From: Pseudomonas schmalbachii | GTDB taxonomy: Bacteria > Pseudomonadota > Gammaproteobacteria > Pseudomonadales > Pseudomonadaceae | NCBI RefSeq assembly: GCF_017589465.1 | Contig: NZ_JAELYA010000005.1 | Location: 372,001-436,000 of the forward strand | Length of the DNA: 64,000 nt | Direction of reading: 5' to 3' | Part shown: positions 1 through 9,051 of the stretch, piece after piece | How positions within the stretch are numbered: the stretch's first letter is position 1 | How the letters are laid out: each line of letters starts with the position of its first letter | Position numbers and translations under genes: made by a program | Notes under the pieces: generated by a model | What the model was told of the DNA's origin: nothing | Seen by the model: the letters and a program-made list of their open reading frames with translations, nothing else | Database searches by the model: none

Positions 1-104
1 TGCGACGGACTACCGGCCGGCCTGTCGCTCGCCTGAAGCGACGACGCCCGTCGACTACACTGCGGAGGCTGGCAACCAGTCCCCTGGAGAAGGAGCCTCA
101 TCCC

Positions 105-449
105 ATGGCCACCAATCGTTCCCGTCGCCTGCGCAAGAAGCTCTGCGTCGACGAATTCCAGGAGTTGGGCTTCGAACTGAGCTTCCAGTTCAAGGAAGGA
201 CTCGCCGACGGTGCGACGGAGGAATTCCTCCAGCGTTTCGAAGCTGCGGTGCTGGCGCCGAACGAACTGAGTTACGCAGGTTGCGACGAGTTCGGCTTCA
301 TCTGTCTGGCTCGACGTGGTTCGGTCAGCGAAGAGCAGCGGGCGCTGGTCGATGGCTGGCTGAAACAACAGTCGGAACTGGAGAAGTTCACCATCAGCCC
401 GTTGATGGATGCCTGGTATCCCGATCAGCCGATTCATTCTCCGGCCTGA
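105..449 (+). CDS. yggL: YggL-family (DUF469) ribosome-associated protein
   Basis: Small basic-then-acidic protein of 114 residues. It has the hallmark N-terminal RSRRLRKKL stretch followed by a conserved ELGF core and a GFI segment, typical of the YggL/DUF469 family. Family members bind the 50S ribosomal subunit; the exact role is not settled. The start at 105 is supported by AAGGAG at 90-95, nine bases upstream. No signal peptide or membrane segment is present, so it is cytoplasmic. It stands alone upstream of the Roc-type two-component genes and is separated from them by about 500 bases, so it is probably its own transcription unit. Recognition of the family is firm; function is inferred from homologues. 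Confidence 0.9.
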   Translation: MATNRSRRLRKKLCVDEFQELGFELSFQFKEGLADGATEEFLQRFEAAVLAPNELSYAGCDEFGFICLARRGSVSEEQRALVDGWLKQQSELEKFTISPLMDAWYPDQPIHSPA

Positions 450-947
450 TCGCCGGGAATAGTTCGGCGGCGTCCCTGTCTGTATTGCGGCCGGCTCTGC
501 CTTGCAGAGTTGTTGGCTGATTACTTTGCAATTAATTCTTACGAAAATTTCTTCGTGTCCAGCTTTCGGAATATCGATCGATCCTGGGTCGATAGGGGTA
601 TTAATTAACTCCTGATCCGAAGTCCGGGGTTGTTGTTTTCAATTGGATTAATCTGAAATCCATGGATTCATGGAACTCTGCCGAATGGGAAAAAGTTGTA
701 AGGGATATTCGTTGGTGGCAGCGGAATATTTCTCCGGGCTGGATGTTTCTTGTGGCAGGGGATTAGGACTTCCGCATGGATGCGTGTCCATGCTTCGGAG
801 TCGTGTAGGGGGTGGATTTTTATCACGTAGGATTTTTCTTAAGACTAGTAAATTGAGAGGGATAGACCTCGACAGAATCCATCCGGGAGATATCTTGCGT
901 GCAATCGCATTCGTGTGAATGCAGGTTGTTTTTTCCGGAGGAGTACT
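450..947. promoter_or_regulatory. AT-richer intergenic region upstream of rocA2
   Basis: This 498-base stretch carries no convincing gene and is visibly richer in A/T than its surroundings (runs such as TTAATTAACT near 601-610 and several T-tracts near 815-840). It contains two inverted pairs built from the same hexamer: TCCATG-N4-CATGGA at 659-674 and CATGGA-N6-TCCATG at 775-792. These could be regulator sites or small stem-loops. The region must hold the promoter of the response regulator gene. I could not fix a promoter with confidence. A short open frame at 670-918 has atypical codon use and no family resemblance, so I do not call it. Confidence 0.5.
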
Positions 948-1574
948 GTGAGCAAGATTCTTATCGTAGATGATCACCCCGTCATACGCATGGCGATGCG
1001 TGTATTGCTGGAAAAGGAGAACCACGCGATTGTCGGCGAGACAGACAACGGCGTCGACGCCCTGTCCCTGGCCAAAGAGCTGATTCCGGAACTTGTCATT
1101 CTCGATATCGGAATTCCGAAACTCGATGGACTGGAAGTCATCAGCCGTCTTTCGGCCTTCGACCTGCCGATGAAAGTTCTCGTCCTGACCGGACAGAGTG
1201 CCTCATTGTTTGCCATGCGTTGCATGCAGGCCGGCGCTTCGGGATTCGTTTGCAAACAGGGCGGATTGGCGGAGTTGATGAGTGCGGTCAATGCAGTGAT
1301 CGCCGGATACAACTACTTCCCCAGTACTGCAATTCGTCCCAGCCGCAGGAATGGCGGTCATATGGACGATCAGGAACTCATCCAGAGACTTTCCGACCGG
1401 GAAATGGCAGTTCTTCAATACCTGGCCAATGGCTATTCCAACAAGGAAATATCCGATCAGATGTTCATCAGCAACAAGACGGTCAGTACCTACAAGACCC
1501 GCCTGCTGCTGAAACTCAATGCCCATTCGCTGGTCGATCTGATCGAATTCGCCAAGCGCAACGCGCTGGTTTGA
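948..1574 (+). CDS. rocA2: NarL/LuxR-type response regulator, RocA2-like
   Basis: Two-domain response regulator of 208 residues. Residues 1-120 form a receiver domain with the acidic pair D8-D9, the phospho-acceptor D53 (ILDIG) and a conserved T/K-type C-terminal half (LVLTGQ, CKQGG). Residues about 145-205 form a LuxR-type helix-turn-helix (LSDREMAVLQYLANG, SNKEIS, KTVSTYK). I chose the GTG at 948 because GGAGGAG at 937-943 is well spaced and translation from it begins MSKILIVDDH, the normal start of a receiver; an upstream ATG at 915 would add an unrelated tail. It lies eight bases before the hybrid sensor gene, so the two form a pair. Gene order beside a dGTPase gene and yggL matches what I recall for RocA2 of P. 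aeruginosa, which acts on fimbrial and efflux genes; target genes here are not visible. Confidence 0.88.
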   Translation: MSKILIVDDHPVIRMAMRVLLEKENHAIVGETDNGVDALSLAKELIPELVILDIGIPKLDGLEVISRLSAFDLPMKVLVLTGQSASLFAMRCMQAGASGFVCKQGGLAELMSAVNAVIAGYNYFPSTAIRPSRRNGGHMDDQELIQRLSDREMAVLQYLANGYSNKEISDQMFISNKTVSTYKTRLLLKLNAHSLVDLIEFAKRNALV

Positions 1575-1582
1575 GGTCGGCG

Positions 1583-4500
1583 ATGACTGGTCGCTTCGTA
1601 CGTGCCTTCCTTACGGTTTTCCTGGCCGCTCTTCTGTTGCCCTGTTCGTGTCTCGCACAGGCGGACAATCAGTCGTGGTCTCCCCTGAACCTGTTGGCAA
1701 GGCCGGCGAGCGATCGCTTCGTTCCCAATCTGTCGGAGTCCGATTGGCAGTGGCTGAGAAGCAAGCAAAAGCTGGTGGTCGGGGTCACCGATCCGGATTA
1801 TCCGCCGCTCGATATCACCGCCGGCCAGGGCTCCCTGGAGGGGGTTACCGCGGACTTCCTGGGCATTCTGGGAAGCGCGTTGAACCTGCAGATAGAGGTT
1901 CGGCGCTATCCCGACCGGGCCAGCGCTGTCGAGGCCTTGCGTGATGGCCAGATAGATCTGCTGAGCCGCTCGACCAGCTATGAAGCCGAATTTTCCGGCA
2001 TCGTCCTGTCCGAGCCGTATTTCGCCAACCAGCCTGTCGTTGTCGGACCGCAAGGGAGCCGGGTGAGCGGCGTCGAACAGTTATCCGGCAAGCGTATTGC
2101 GATTGTCGGGGACTACTTCTCCAGCCGGGAGGTCGCCAGCTATTACCCGCAGTCGGAGATCGTGAATTTCAACTCCCTCCGGCGCGCGCTGGAAGCGGTT
2201 TCCTTGGGTCAGGTCGATTTTTACGTCGGCGATGCCTTCAGCGCCCAGTACCTGATCAGCCAGGGCTATCTGGTCGATCTGAAGATGCTGAACTTCGCGA
2301 AGTTCAATTGCGTGGGTTTCAGTTTCGCGCTGAGCGCATCCAGCGAGAACCTGCTGCCCATTCTCAACAAGGTCCTGGACAGTATTCCCGCGCAGGCCCG
2401 GCTGGGCATTCAGCGTCGCTGGAGTTCGGGCGCGCCTTATCCGATCCTCGATCAGGAACTGGTCCTGACCGCACAGGAGCAACGCTGGCTCAAGCGGCAC
2501 CCGCGGCCGGTGCTGACCGTGGATCAGGCGCTCGCGCCGTTGACCTTTTTCGACTCCCAGCAGAATTTCCATGGAATCGTCGCGGACCTGCTGGAGCTCA
2601 TCTGGGCCAGAACCGGCCTGCAGTTCGAGATTCAACCCTCCGCCTCGATCCCCGAGATGCAGCAGCGGGTACAGCAGGGGCAGGCAAACGCGATCGCCGC
2701 CCTGACGCCCAGTCCCGAGCGGGAGGAGCTGCTGGACTTCACCCGTCCGTATCTGAGCACTTCCTTCGTTCTCGTTGCCAGCAAGGCCAATAACCGGATC
2801 GGCGGGCTGGCAGACCTGAAGCACAAGCAGGTTGCCCTGCCGCGGGGCTCGGCGGTGGCCTCGTACATCAAGGAGGAATTTCCGGATGTGCGGGTGGTGG
2901 AGGTCGAGAACGCTGCCGATGCTTTTCCGCTGGTCAGCGAAGGCAAGGTCGACGCAGCGATACATCTGATGGCCTCGGCCAACTTCCTGATCTCGCGCTA
3001 CTACCGGAACCTGCGCATCGTCGCGACGCTGGATCGCGAGCCGGGACATTTCTCCTTCGCGGTATCGCACGCGGATCCCGAGTTGCTGAGCATCCTGAAC
3101 AAGGCATTGCTGGCGATTTCTCCCGATGACATGGCCAACATCGTCAGCCGCTGGTCCACCAGCGTGGAGTCATCCGACAGCGTCTGGGAGGGATACAGGA
3201 CGCAGCTCTACCAGATGCTGCTGGTCGGCCTGCTGGTACTGGCCCTGGTGCTGCTGTGGAACTGGCGGTTGCAGCTCAAGGTGCGCCGGCGGAACCGCGC
3301 CGAAAAGGATCTGAACTACAGGCTCGGGTTCAAGCGGGCTCTGGTCGACGGCATTCCCCACCCCGTCGTCGTTAGGGATCGGGAGGGGCGGGTGCTGACC
3401 TGCAACCGAAGCTACCTCGATTTCACCAGGCAGACTCGCGAGCAGGTCTATGGGTCGTATCTTGCCGATGCCACCTGGATGAACCCGCAGCAGGCCGAGG
3501 AGCTGCACAGGGAATACCTCAGGGTAATGGACGCAGGTCGGCCACATGCCGCCGACCGTGTTCTCGAGATGCATGGCCAGCGCATGGAGGTCTATCACTG
3601 GGCCACGCCTTACCGCAGCGCCACCGGTGCGGTGATTGGTCTGGTGTGCGGGTGGATCGATGTGACCGAGCGCGAGCGCCTGCGTCATCAACTGCAGATC
3701 GCCAAGGATCAGGCCGAGGAGGCCAGTCGTACCAAGAGCACTTTCCTCGCGACCATGAGCCATGAGATTCGCACGCCGATGAACGCTGTACTCGGCATGC
3801 TGGAGCTTGCCCTGACGAGCAGTGGCTGTGGGGGCTGCCGTGAGGGGCAGCATATCGAGGTGGCGTACGAGTCGGCCAAGTCGCTGCTGCTGCTGATCGG
3901 CGACATCCTCGATGTGGCGAAGATCGAGTCCGGCCGTCTGACGTTGATGCCTGAGCGCGCCAAGCTGCGCGAACTGGTCGAGTCGGTCGCCCGGGTCTTC
4001 GATGGCCTGGCCAGGCAGAAGGGTTTGCAGCTCAGGCTGGAGATGGATGCTGTCGCGGCCTGCGATGTGCTTATCGACCCGTTGCGCCTCAAGCAGATTC
4101 TCTCGAACCTGGTAAGCAACGCCATCAAGTTCACCGACACGGGTTTCGTCAGCATCCGGGTCGGCGCCGATCCATTGGTCGACGATCGCATCGCCCTGGA
4201 CCTGTCCGTCGAGGACAGCGGGATCGGTATCGCCGAACAGGACCAGGCCCAGATGTTCGAACCGTTCTGCCAGGTGCAGCAGAGCAGCCGCGCATCACGC
4301 GGCGGCACGGGGCTCGGGCTGACAATCTGCCGCAAGCTCGCGGAAATGATGGGAGGGACAGTCCGCCTGGAAAGCCGGCCGGGCATTGGGACCAAGGTGA
4401 GCGTGAGGCTGGTGCTGCATACGCTGGAACCGCTTCAGGACGAGGCGGTTGCCGGCGGCGTGGCGGAGCACGAACCGCAGGTTTCTCTCAGGATTCTGGC

Positions 4501-5314
4501 GGTGGACGATCACCCAGCCAACCGCATTCTGCTCATTCAGCAACTGGAGTACCTGGGGCATCAGGTGGTCGTTGCCAACGATGGCGCCATGGCCCTGCAG
4601 GTGTGGCACCCGGGTGATTTCGATCTGATCATTACCGACTGCAACATGCCGGTGCTCAGTGGTTACGGTCTGGCCGCCAAGGTTCGCGAAATCGAGCGGG
4701 AAATGGATGTCCGGCCATGCATGATCTTCGGCTTCACGGCCAATGCCCAGCCCGATGAAATCGAGCGTTGCCGCAATGCCGGCATGGACGATTGCCTGTT
4801 CAAGCCGACCGGGCTGGAAAGCTTGCGGTCGCGGCTGAATCAAGTGCCACGAATAGTCGATTCCGACGATTTGCCAGATGCTCCCATGCCGGCCGGGGAT
4901 GCTTTCGATCTACTCCTGTTGAAGGAAATGAGCGGCGGCGACTCCGCCATGGTCGGGCGGCTGCTGGAGGAGTTGATCGCCAGCAATCGGGCGGACTCCC
5001 AGCGTCTGGAACCGCTGCTGGAGGAAGGGGACCTGCAGCAGTTGGCGGAGCTTGCACATCGCATCAAGGGCGCCGCCCGGCTGGTCCAGGCGGAGTCGCT
5101 GTGCAGTCGCTGCGTGGAGCTGGAAGATGCGTGTCGGGATGGCGCGGACGAAAGCCTGCTGCGCAGCAGGGTAATGCAGCTTCAGCAGGCGCTGGACGGC
5201 CTGCAGAGCCAGCTGCAGGCCCAGTTGGGAACGGCCCAGGGATGCAGCGATTGCGCATCCGCTTGCGATGAGAACAAGCCGTGCGGAAGGCCGGGCCGGC
5301 CTGCCTGGATCTGA
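1583..5314 (+). CDS. rocS2: Hybrid sensor kinase with two periplasmic solute-binding domains, RocS2-like
   Basis: Unorthodox sensor of 1243 residues. Order: signal peptide (about 1-26), two tandem SBP_bac_3-type domains (about 50-290 and 300-530), membrane helix (about 540-560), PAS domain (about 580-690), HisKA with phospho-histidine H727 in SHEIRTP, HATPase with GTGLGL, receiver with D1019 (ITDCNMP), and a C-terminal Hpt domain with H1159 (AHRIKGAAR). This gives a full H-D-H relay that would pass phosphate to the adjacent response regulator. The start at 1583 gives a clean signal peptide; the open frame runs further upstream but that part overlaps the regulator gene in another frame. The two binding domains suggest sensing of a small amphiphilic ligand in the periplasm, not identified. 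Same family as BvgS/EvgS and the Roc sensors of P. aeruginosa. Confidence 0.88.
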   Translation: MTGRFVRAFLTVFLAALLLPCSCLAQADNQSWSPLNLLARPASDRFVPNLSESDWQWLRSKQKLVVGVTDPDYPPLDITAGQGSLEGVTADFLGILGSALNLQIEVRRYPDRASAVEALRDGQIDLLSRSTSYEAEFSGIVLSEPYFANQPVVVGPQGSRVSGVEQLSGKRIAIVGDYFSSREVASYYPQSEIVNFNSLRRALEAVSLGQVDFYVGDAFSAQYLISQGYLVDLKMLNFAKFNCVGFSFALSASSENLLPILNKVLDSIPAQARLGIQRRWSSGAPYPILDQELVLTAQEQRWLKRHPRPVLTVDQALAPLTFFDSQQNFHGIVADLLELIWARTGLQFEIQPSASIPEMQQRVQQGQANAIAALTPSPEREELLDFTRPYLSTSFVLVASKANNRIGGLADLKHKQVALPRGSAVASYIKEEFPDVRVVEVENAADAFPLVSEGKVDAAIHLMASANFLISRYYRNLRIVATLDREPGHFSFAVSHADPELLSILNKALLAISPDDMANIVSRWSTSVESSDSVWEGYRTQLYQMLLVGLLVLALVLLWNWRLQLKVRRRNRAEKDLNYRLGFKRALVDGIPHPVVVRDREGRVLTCNRSYLDFTRQTREQVYGSYLADATWMNPQQAEELHREYLRVMDAGRPHAADRVLEMHGQRMEVYHWATPYRSATGAVIGLVCGWIDVTERERLRHQLQIAKDQAEEASRTKSTFLATMSHEIRTPMNAVLGMLELALTSSGCGGCREGQHIEVAYESAKSLLLLIGDILDVAKIESGRLTLMPERAKLRELVESVARVFDGLARQKGLQLRLEMDAVAACDVLIDPLRLKQILSNLVSNAIKFTDTGFVSIRVGADPLVDDRIALDLSVEDSGIGIAEQDQAQMFEPFCQVQQSSRASRGGTGLGLTICRKLAEMMGGTVRLESRPGIGTKVSVRLVLHTLEPLQDEAVAGGVAEHEPQVSLRILAVDDHPANRILLIQQLEYLGHQVVVANDGAMALQVWHPGDFDLIITDCNMPVLSGYGLAAKVREIEREMDVRPCMIFGFTANAQPDEIERCRNAGMDDCLFKPTGLESLRSRLNQVPRIVDSDDLPDAPMPAGDAFDLLLLKEMSGGDSAMVGRLLEELIASNRADSQRLEPLLEEGDLQQLAELAHRIKGAARLVQAESLCSRCVELEDACRDGADESLLRSRVMQLQQALDGLQSQLQAQLGTAQGCSDCASACDENKPCGRPGRPAWI

Positions 5315-5317
5315 AGG

Positions 5318-6661
5318 TCAGATCGGGCTGGAGCGCCCGGTCATTTCCCTGGCCATTTCCGTGGCATAGCTGTCGGTCATGCCGGCGATGAAATCGATCA
5401 CTCTCAGGAACGCCTTGTACAGGGGCCAGTGCGGATCGGGGGCATTGTGTCCCAACAGGTCGAGGATGCGCTGGCTCTTGAACGACGGGGTACGCCCGTC
5501 GTATTGCTCGAGTGCCGCTCCGCAGAATGAGTTGAGGAGAATTTCCAGGGTCGTGTAGGCGCCGATTTCATGCAGCGTCTTGCGCTTGTCCTGGAAGATC
5601 TTCTCCCTGGCCATGGCTTTCGCGCGCAGCACGCAGAGCTTCGCCGGGCCATGCATATGCTCCACCAGGTCGCCTGGAAGACAGCCGGCGAGAAGTGCTT
5701 CCTTCTGTTCGACGAAGGCCCGGGCTGCCGCATTGGTGAGGTGCTCGATGGCTTTGCCGCGCAGGATCGCCAGTTTGCGCCGGCGGGAGTCCTGCGGGCC
5801 GAGCTGGCGATAGGTTTCCGGCAGGTCGTCGCCCACCAGTCCCAACAGCAGGGCCTCGACCTCGTCGTAGGCGAGCAGCTCCATCTCCAGCCCGTCTTCC
5901 AGGTCGATCAGGCCGTAGCAGATGTCATCCGCCGCCTCCATCAGGTAGACCAGCGGATGCCGTGCCCAGCGCTCCTCTTCGATCTGCGGCATGCCGAGCT
6001 TGTGGGTGATCTGTTCGAGCAGCGGCAGCTCGCTGCGGTAGCAACCGAACTTGTGTTTCTTGTAGCCCAGCGAATCGGCATGCCGGGCCGTCCACGGGTA
6101 CTTGAGGTAGGTGCCGAGGGTGGCGTAGGTCAGGCGAGTGCCGCCGTCGAACTGGTGGTATTCCAGTTGGGTGAGCACGCGGAAACCCTGGGCGTTGCCT
6201 TCGAAGTGCAGGAAGTCGGCCCGTTCGTCATCGCTCATGTCGTCCAGCCAGCCGCGCATGGAGGCCTGCTGGAACCAGTGGCGGATGGCGTCCTCGCCGG
6301 AGTGGCCGAACGGCGGGTTGCCGATGTCGTGGGCCAGGCAGGCGGACTGGACGATCACGCCGAGGTCGCTGGGGTCGCACCATTCCGGCAGCTCGTCGCG
6401 GAGCATCTCGCCGACCCGCATGCCCAGCGAACGGCCGACGCAGCCGACTTCGAGGGAGTGAGTCAGGCGCGTGTGGATATGGTCGTTGCTGGAGACCGGA
6501 TGGACCTGCGTCTTGCGCCCCAGCCGGCGGAAGGCACCGGAGAAAATGATGCGGTCATGGTCCTTGTGGAACGCGCTGCGGCCCAGTTCGGCGCTGCTGT
6601 GCACCGGTTTGCCGAGGCGTTCGCGGGGGAGCAGGGTATGCCAGTCCATTCGATCATCCAT
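5318..6661 (-). CDS. dgt: dGTP triphosphohydrolase-like HD-domain protein
   Basis: Protein of 447 residues with the HD-hydrolase signature: H68 in RLTHSLE, then H111-D112 in [15 protein letters not shown], plus a downstream D in [16 protein letters not shown]. These are the metal ligands of the deoxyguanosinetriphosphatase family, which cleaves dGTP (or other dNTPs) to the nucleoside and tripolyphosphate. Length fits the 'dGTPase-like' group common in pseudomonads. The start could be ATG 6661 or the in-frame ATG at 6649 ([13 protein letters not shown]), which has a slightly better upstream GGAT. It is convergent with the hybrid sensor gene; the two stop codons are only three bases apart, leaving no room for a separate terminator. 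Confidence 0.9.
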   Translation of the reverse strand: MDDRMDWHTLLPRERLGKPVHSSAELGRSAFHKDHDRIIFSGAFRRLGRKTQVHPVSSNDHIHTRLTHSLEVGCVGRSLGMRVGEMLRDELPEWCDPSDLGVIVQSACLAHDIGNPPFGHSGEDAIRHWFQQASMRGWLDDMSDDERADFLHFEGNAQGFRVLTQLEYHQFDGGTRLTYATLGTYLKYPWTARHADSLGYKKHKFGCYRSELPLLEQITHKLGMPQIEEERWARHPLVYLMEAADDICYGLIDLEDGLEMELLAYDEVEALLLGLVGDDLPETYRQLGPQDSRRRKLAILRGKAIEHLTNAAARAFVEQKEALLAGCLPGDLVEHMHGPAKLCVLRAKAMAREKIFQDKRKTLHEIGAYTTLEILLNSFCGAALEQYDGRTPSFKSQRILDLLGHNAPDPHWPLYKAFLRVIDFIAGMTDSYATEMAREMTGRSSPI

Positions 6662-6711
6662 CCATTCACGACGAATACGAGGCTAGCCGCTCGCCCAGGC
6701 AATCTCAACGC

Positions 6712-7896
6712 TCACAGGCCCTCGGCATCGATATCGATCAGCAGCAGGCGGCGCCCCTGGTCGATGAACATCCCCGCAGTCATGCAGTGCTGGTTGCTGG
6801 TGGCGTCCCGATAGGTGCCGGAGAGCATCAGCCGCTGCTCGTCGCCGCCTTCGGCCAGCAGCTGATAGAAATACGGCCGCCATGACCAGTTGTGCCCGAG
6901 GTAGCGGCGATCCTCCTTCCAGAACAGCCCCTTCCATTCGAGGTTCGGCGAGGTCTGTGTGCCGTGGCGGTCGCATTGATAGATGCGCAGCACCCGTGGG
7001 CAGAACTCCGGGTCGGGCAGGCTGCTGAGAATGGCGCCGCTTTCCGCCCAGGGACGCAGGCGGGCCATGAAGTCGGCCAACTGCTGGCGCAGCTCCAGAA
7101 GATTCGAGCGCTCCTTGAGCTTGCGCTGCACGTAGCGATCGCGCAGCTGCGCAAACAATTCCCGGTAGGTATCGCTGGCGGGAAAGTCGAGAGCAGGGCG
7201 GCCGAACAGGAAACCCTGCACGTAGCGGGCGCCGCACTCCAGGGCGAAGTCCAGTTCCTCCGCGGTCTCGATGCCTTCGGCGATGATCCAGCAGCCGGTC
7301 TTTTCCGCCATCTGCGCCAGCGCCCTGACCACCTCGCCACTGGGCCCGCCGCGGGCGGCCTGCTGGAACAGGCGCATGTCGAGCTTGAGGATGTCCGGTT
7401 GCAGGGCCAGCACCCGGTCGAGCTGCGAGTAGCCGGCACCGAAGTCGTCGATGGCGATCCGTGCGCCGGCCTCACGGTAGCGCGCCACCACTTCCGGCAG
7501 GCGCTGATAACCGCCGCCCAGCTCGGTGATCTCGAAGACCACGCGCTGCGGGGCGACTCCCTGCTGCTGCAATTGCTTCAGGCTCGGCAGCGGCTGGTTG
7601 GGGCGCAGGCGGCTGATCCAGCGCGGCGAGATGTTCAGGCTGAGGAACCAATCCCCGGGCGCCTCGTGAATTCGGGCCAGGGCGTCGTCGCGGATCTGCC
7701 GGTCCAGTTGGCGCAGGGTCGGCGGCCGCATCTTCGGATCGAAGAACAGCGGTCCGACCGAAAGCAGTTCGCCATCGGGCTGGCGCAACCGGCCGAGCGC
7801 CTCGACGCCGGCGATCAGGCCGGTGGCGGTGTCGATGAAGGGCTGGAAGCAGGCGATTGGTTGCCCATCTATCAAGGGACACATCCTTAGTTGCAC
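6712..7896 (-). CDS. EAL-domain cyclic-di-GMP phosphodiesterase with YkuI_C-like C-terminal domain
   Basis: Protein of about 394 residues. The first ~255 residues are an EAL domain with all catalytic signatures in place: EAL (VEALGRLR, E32), SLNISP, FEITEL, IDDFGAGYS, KLDM, AEGIET and QGFLFGRP, so it should hydrolyse cyclic di-GMP. The C-terminal ~130 residues carry NWSWRPYF and SGTYRD, resembling the PAS/Cache-like YkuI_C domain that follows EAL in Bacillus YkuI; it probably binds a ligand or mediates dimerisation. There is no receiver, GGDEF, signal peptide or membrane helix, so it is cytoplasmic. The start may be GTG 7896 or ATG 7884; neither has a well-placed ribosome site. It follows the three-gene membrane operon by 58 bases and may be co-transcribed with it. 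Confidence 0.85.
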   Translation of the reverse strand: MQLRMCPLIDGQPIACFQPFIDTATGLIAGVEALGRLRQPDGELLSVGPLFFDPKMRPPTLRQLDRQIRDDALARIHEAPGDWFLSLNISPRWISRLRPNQPLPSLKQLQQQGVAPQRVVFEITELGGGYQRLPEVVARYREAGARIAIDDFGAGYSQLDRVLALQPDILKLDMRLFQQAARGGPSGEVVRALAQMAEKTGCWIIAEGIETAEELDFALECGARYVQGFLFGRPALDFPASDTYRELFAQLRDRYVQRKLKERSNLLELRQQLADFMARLRPWAESGAILSSLPDPEFCPRVLRIYQCDRHGTQTSPNLEWKGLFWKEDRRYLGHNWSWRPYFYQLLAEGGDEQRLMLSGTYRDATSNQHCMTAGMFIDQGRRLLLIDIDAEGL

Positions 7897-7954
7897 GGCT
7901 GGGAAAGTGCGGGTGCACCTGCCTGACGCTGCAAGAATGCGGCCACCCGACAGC

Positions 7955-8308
7955 TCAGAGATGCGTGCCGGGCGGTGGCGGTGCGTCCTCGGTGCCGCTC
8001 GTTGTGCTCAGCTTGAAGAGCAGCGGGGCCAGCGCGATTGCCAGGCGCAGCAGCCGGCTCCATTTCCGATTGCGGCCGGCGAGCAGTGCCAGCAGGACGG
8101 CGCCGCCGGTGCCCGCCCACAGCGGGACATTGCCGCGCAGTTGCTGCCGCACGCTCTGCCCAAGATTCCGTGCCTGCCGCAGCGGCCGCAGCACCTGCTG
8201 GCTTTCATGCACCAGTTGCTGCCGCTGCAGTTCCAGGCGCAGGCGGATGATGGTCTTGCGCAGCTCGTGCCGGGGCTGGCGGGTGACGGGTTGTGGTCGT
8301 TCGCTCAT
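7955..8308 (-). CDS. YqjK-like conserved hypothetical protein
   Basis: A 117-residue protein with a basic, Gln/Arg-rich N-terminal half (probably helical) and a hydrophobic segment around residues 65-95 interrupted by GRNRKW. I do not assign a specific family; by position, third after YqjD- and YqjE-like genes, it corresponds to YqjK-like proteins of enterobacteria. Its ATG overlaps the stop codon of the upstream holin-like gene by four bases, which indicates translational coupling. The three genes form one unit read leftwards. A role at the inner membrane under stress is inferred only from the context. Confidence 0.65.
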   Translation of the reverse strand: MSERPQPVTRQPRHELRKTIIRLRLELQRQQLVHESQQVLRPLRQARNLGQSVRQQLRGNVPLWAGTGGAVLLALLAGRNRKWSRLLRLAIALAPLLFKLSTTSGTEDAPPPPGTHL

Positions 8309-8697
8309 GGCAGCAGCCGCTCCCTGTCGCGGGCGAGTTCCTCAAGGGTGGCGCTGAACGGCGAGCTTTCATCGTCGCTCATCGCACGCAGGCGCCAGAT
8401 GCAGAAGAGGCAGCCGAGCCCGTGGAACAGGCAGAGGCCGATGGCTGCCTGCAGGCGGTAGGTATCCCAGAAGACCACCATGACCAGCGCCGACAGGCCC
8501 ACCAGCAGAAGCATGGCGAAGACCAGGCAGAAGCCCGCCAGCAGCAGGAGTTTCAGCAGGTGGCCTTTCTGTTCCTGCAGTTCGACGCCGAACAGCTCGA
8601 CGTGGCCCTCCAGCAGGCCGAGGAATGCGGCAGCGAGGCGCCGCAGGGAGGGGCGGTTGGCCGAACTGTCCGGGCCGGCATCCTTTCCGTCGGTCAT
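8305..8697 (-). CDS. YqjE-like / phage holin superfamily III membrane protein
   Basis: A 130-residue protein with a soluble N-terminal helix (LRRLAAAFLGLLEGHVELFGVELQ region) followed by two strong hydrophobic segments at about 48-72 and 80-102 and a charged tail. This layout, with the VELFGVELQEQK motif, is characteristic of the YqjE/holin 3_6 family. Despite the holin name these chromosomal proteins are not known lysis proteins. It starts four bases after the stop of the DUF883 gene and overlaps the next gene by four bases, so it is the middle gene of a tight three-gene operon. Confidence 0.8.
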   Translation of the reverse strand: MTDGKDAGPDSSANRPSLRRLAAAFLGLLEGHVELFGVELQEQKGHLLKLLLLAGFCLVFAMLLLVGLSALVMVVFWDTYRLQAAIGLCLFHGLGCLFCIWRLRAMSDDESSPFSATLEELARDRERLLP

Positions 8698-8700
8698 GGA

Positions 8701-9018
8701 TCAGCGCCGGCTCACCAGCAAACCGAGCAGGAAGCCGATTCCCGCTGCGATCCCCACCGCCTGCAAGGGGTTCTCCCGCACATAGGTTTCGGTGGCATCG
8801 ACGGCGGCCTGTCCCTGATCGCGTACCGACGATCGGGTCACGTCCAGGGCCTCGCGGGCGCGTTTCAGGCTGGAGTGAAGCTGTTCGCGCAACTGGTCGG
8901 CTTCCGCACCCGCCAGGTTGGCGGAGCTGTGCAGGAGTTTTTCCGTATCGCTGACCAGGGCCTGGAATTCGGCGAGAAGTTCATCCTTGGCGGCTTCCAC
9001 AGCAGGCTTGTGCGGCAT
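8701..9018 (-). CDS. DUF883 / YqjD-ElaB family membrane-anchored protein
   Basis: A 105-residue protein with a long amphipathic helical N-terminal part and a C-terminal membrane anchor (NPLQAVGIAAGIGFLLGLL) ending in SRR. The ENPLQAVGIAAG motif is diagnostic for the YqjD/ElaB (DUF883) family; E. coli YqjD binds ribosomes at the inner membrane in stationary phase. The start at 9018 is chosen because AAGGAG lies just upstream (complement of 9025-9030) and the family begins here; the open frame extends to 9216 but that part looks non-coding. It is the first gene of a three-gene operon. A candidate AlgU/RpoE-type promoter sits about 35-60 bases upstream of the start. Confidence 0.88.
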   Translation of the reverse strand: MPHKPAVEAAKDELLAEFQALVSDTEKLLHSSANLAGAEADQLREQLHSSLKRAREALDVTRSSVRDQGQAAVDATETYVRENPLQAVGIAAGIGFLLGLLVSRR

Positions 9019-9051
9019 GTCGTGCTCCTTGGCTTGACGGGGGTTACTGGT

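Noticed and set aside
670-918. 82-codon open frame upstream of rocA2
   Set aside because: No ribosome site, codon use unlike neighbours, no family resemblance; it covers the dyads described in the intergenic region.
1220-1582. Upstream extension of the hybrid sensor frame
   Set aside because: It overlaps the response regulator in another frame; the signal peptide starts at 1583.
8305-8697. Prophage holin
   Set aside because: Despite the holin family name, no phage genes are nearby and the gene sits in a chromosomal YqjD/YqjE-type operon.
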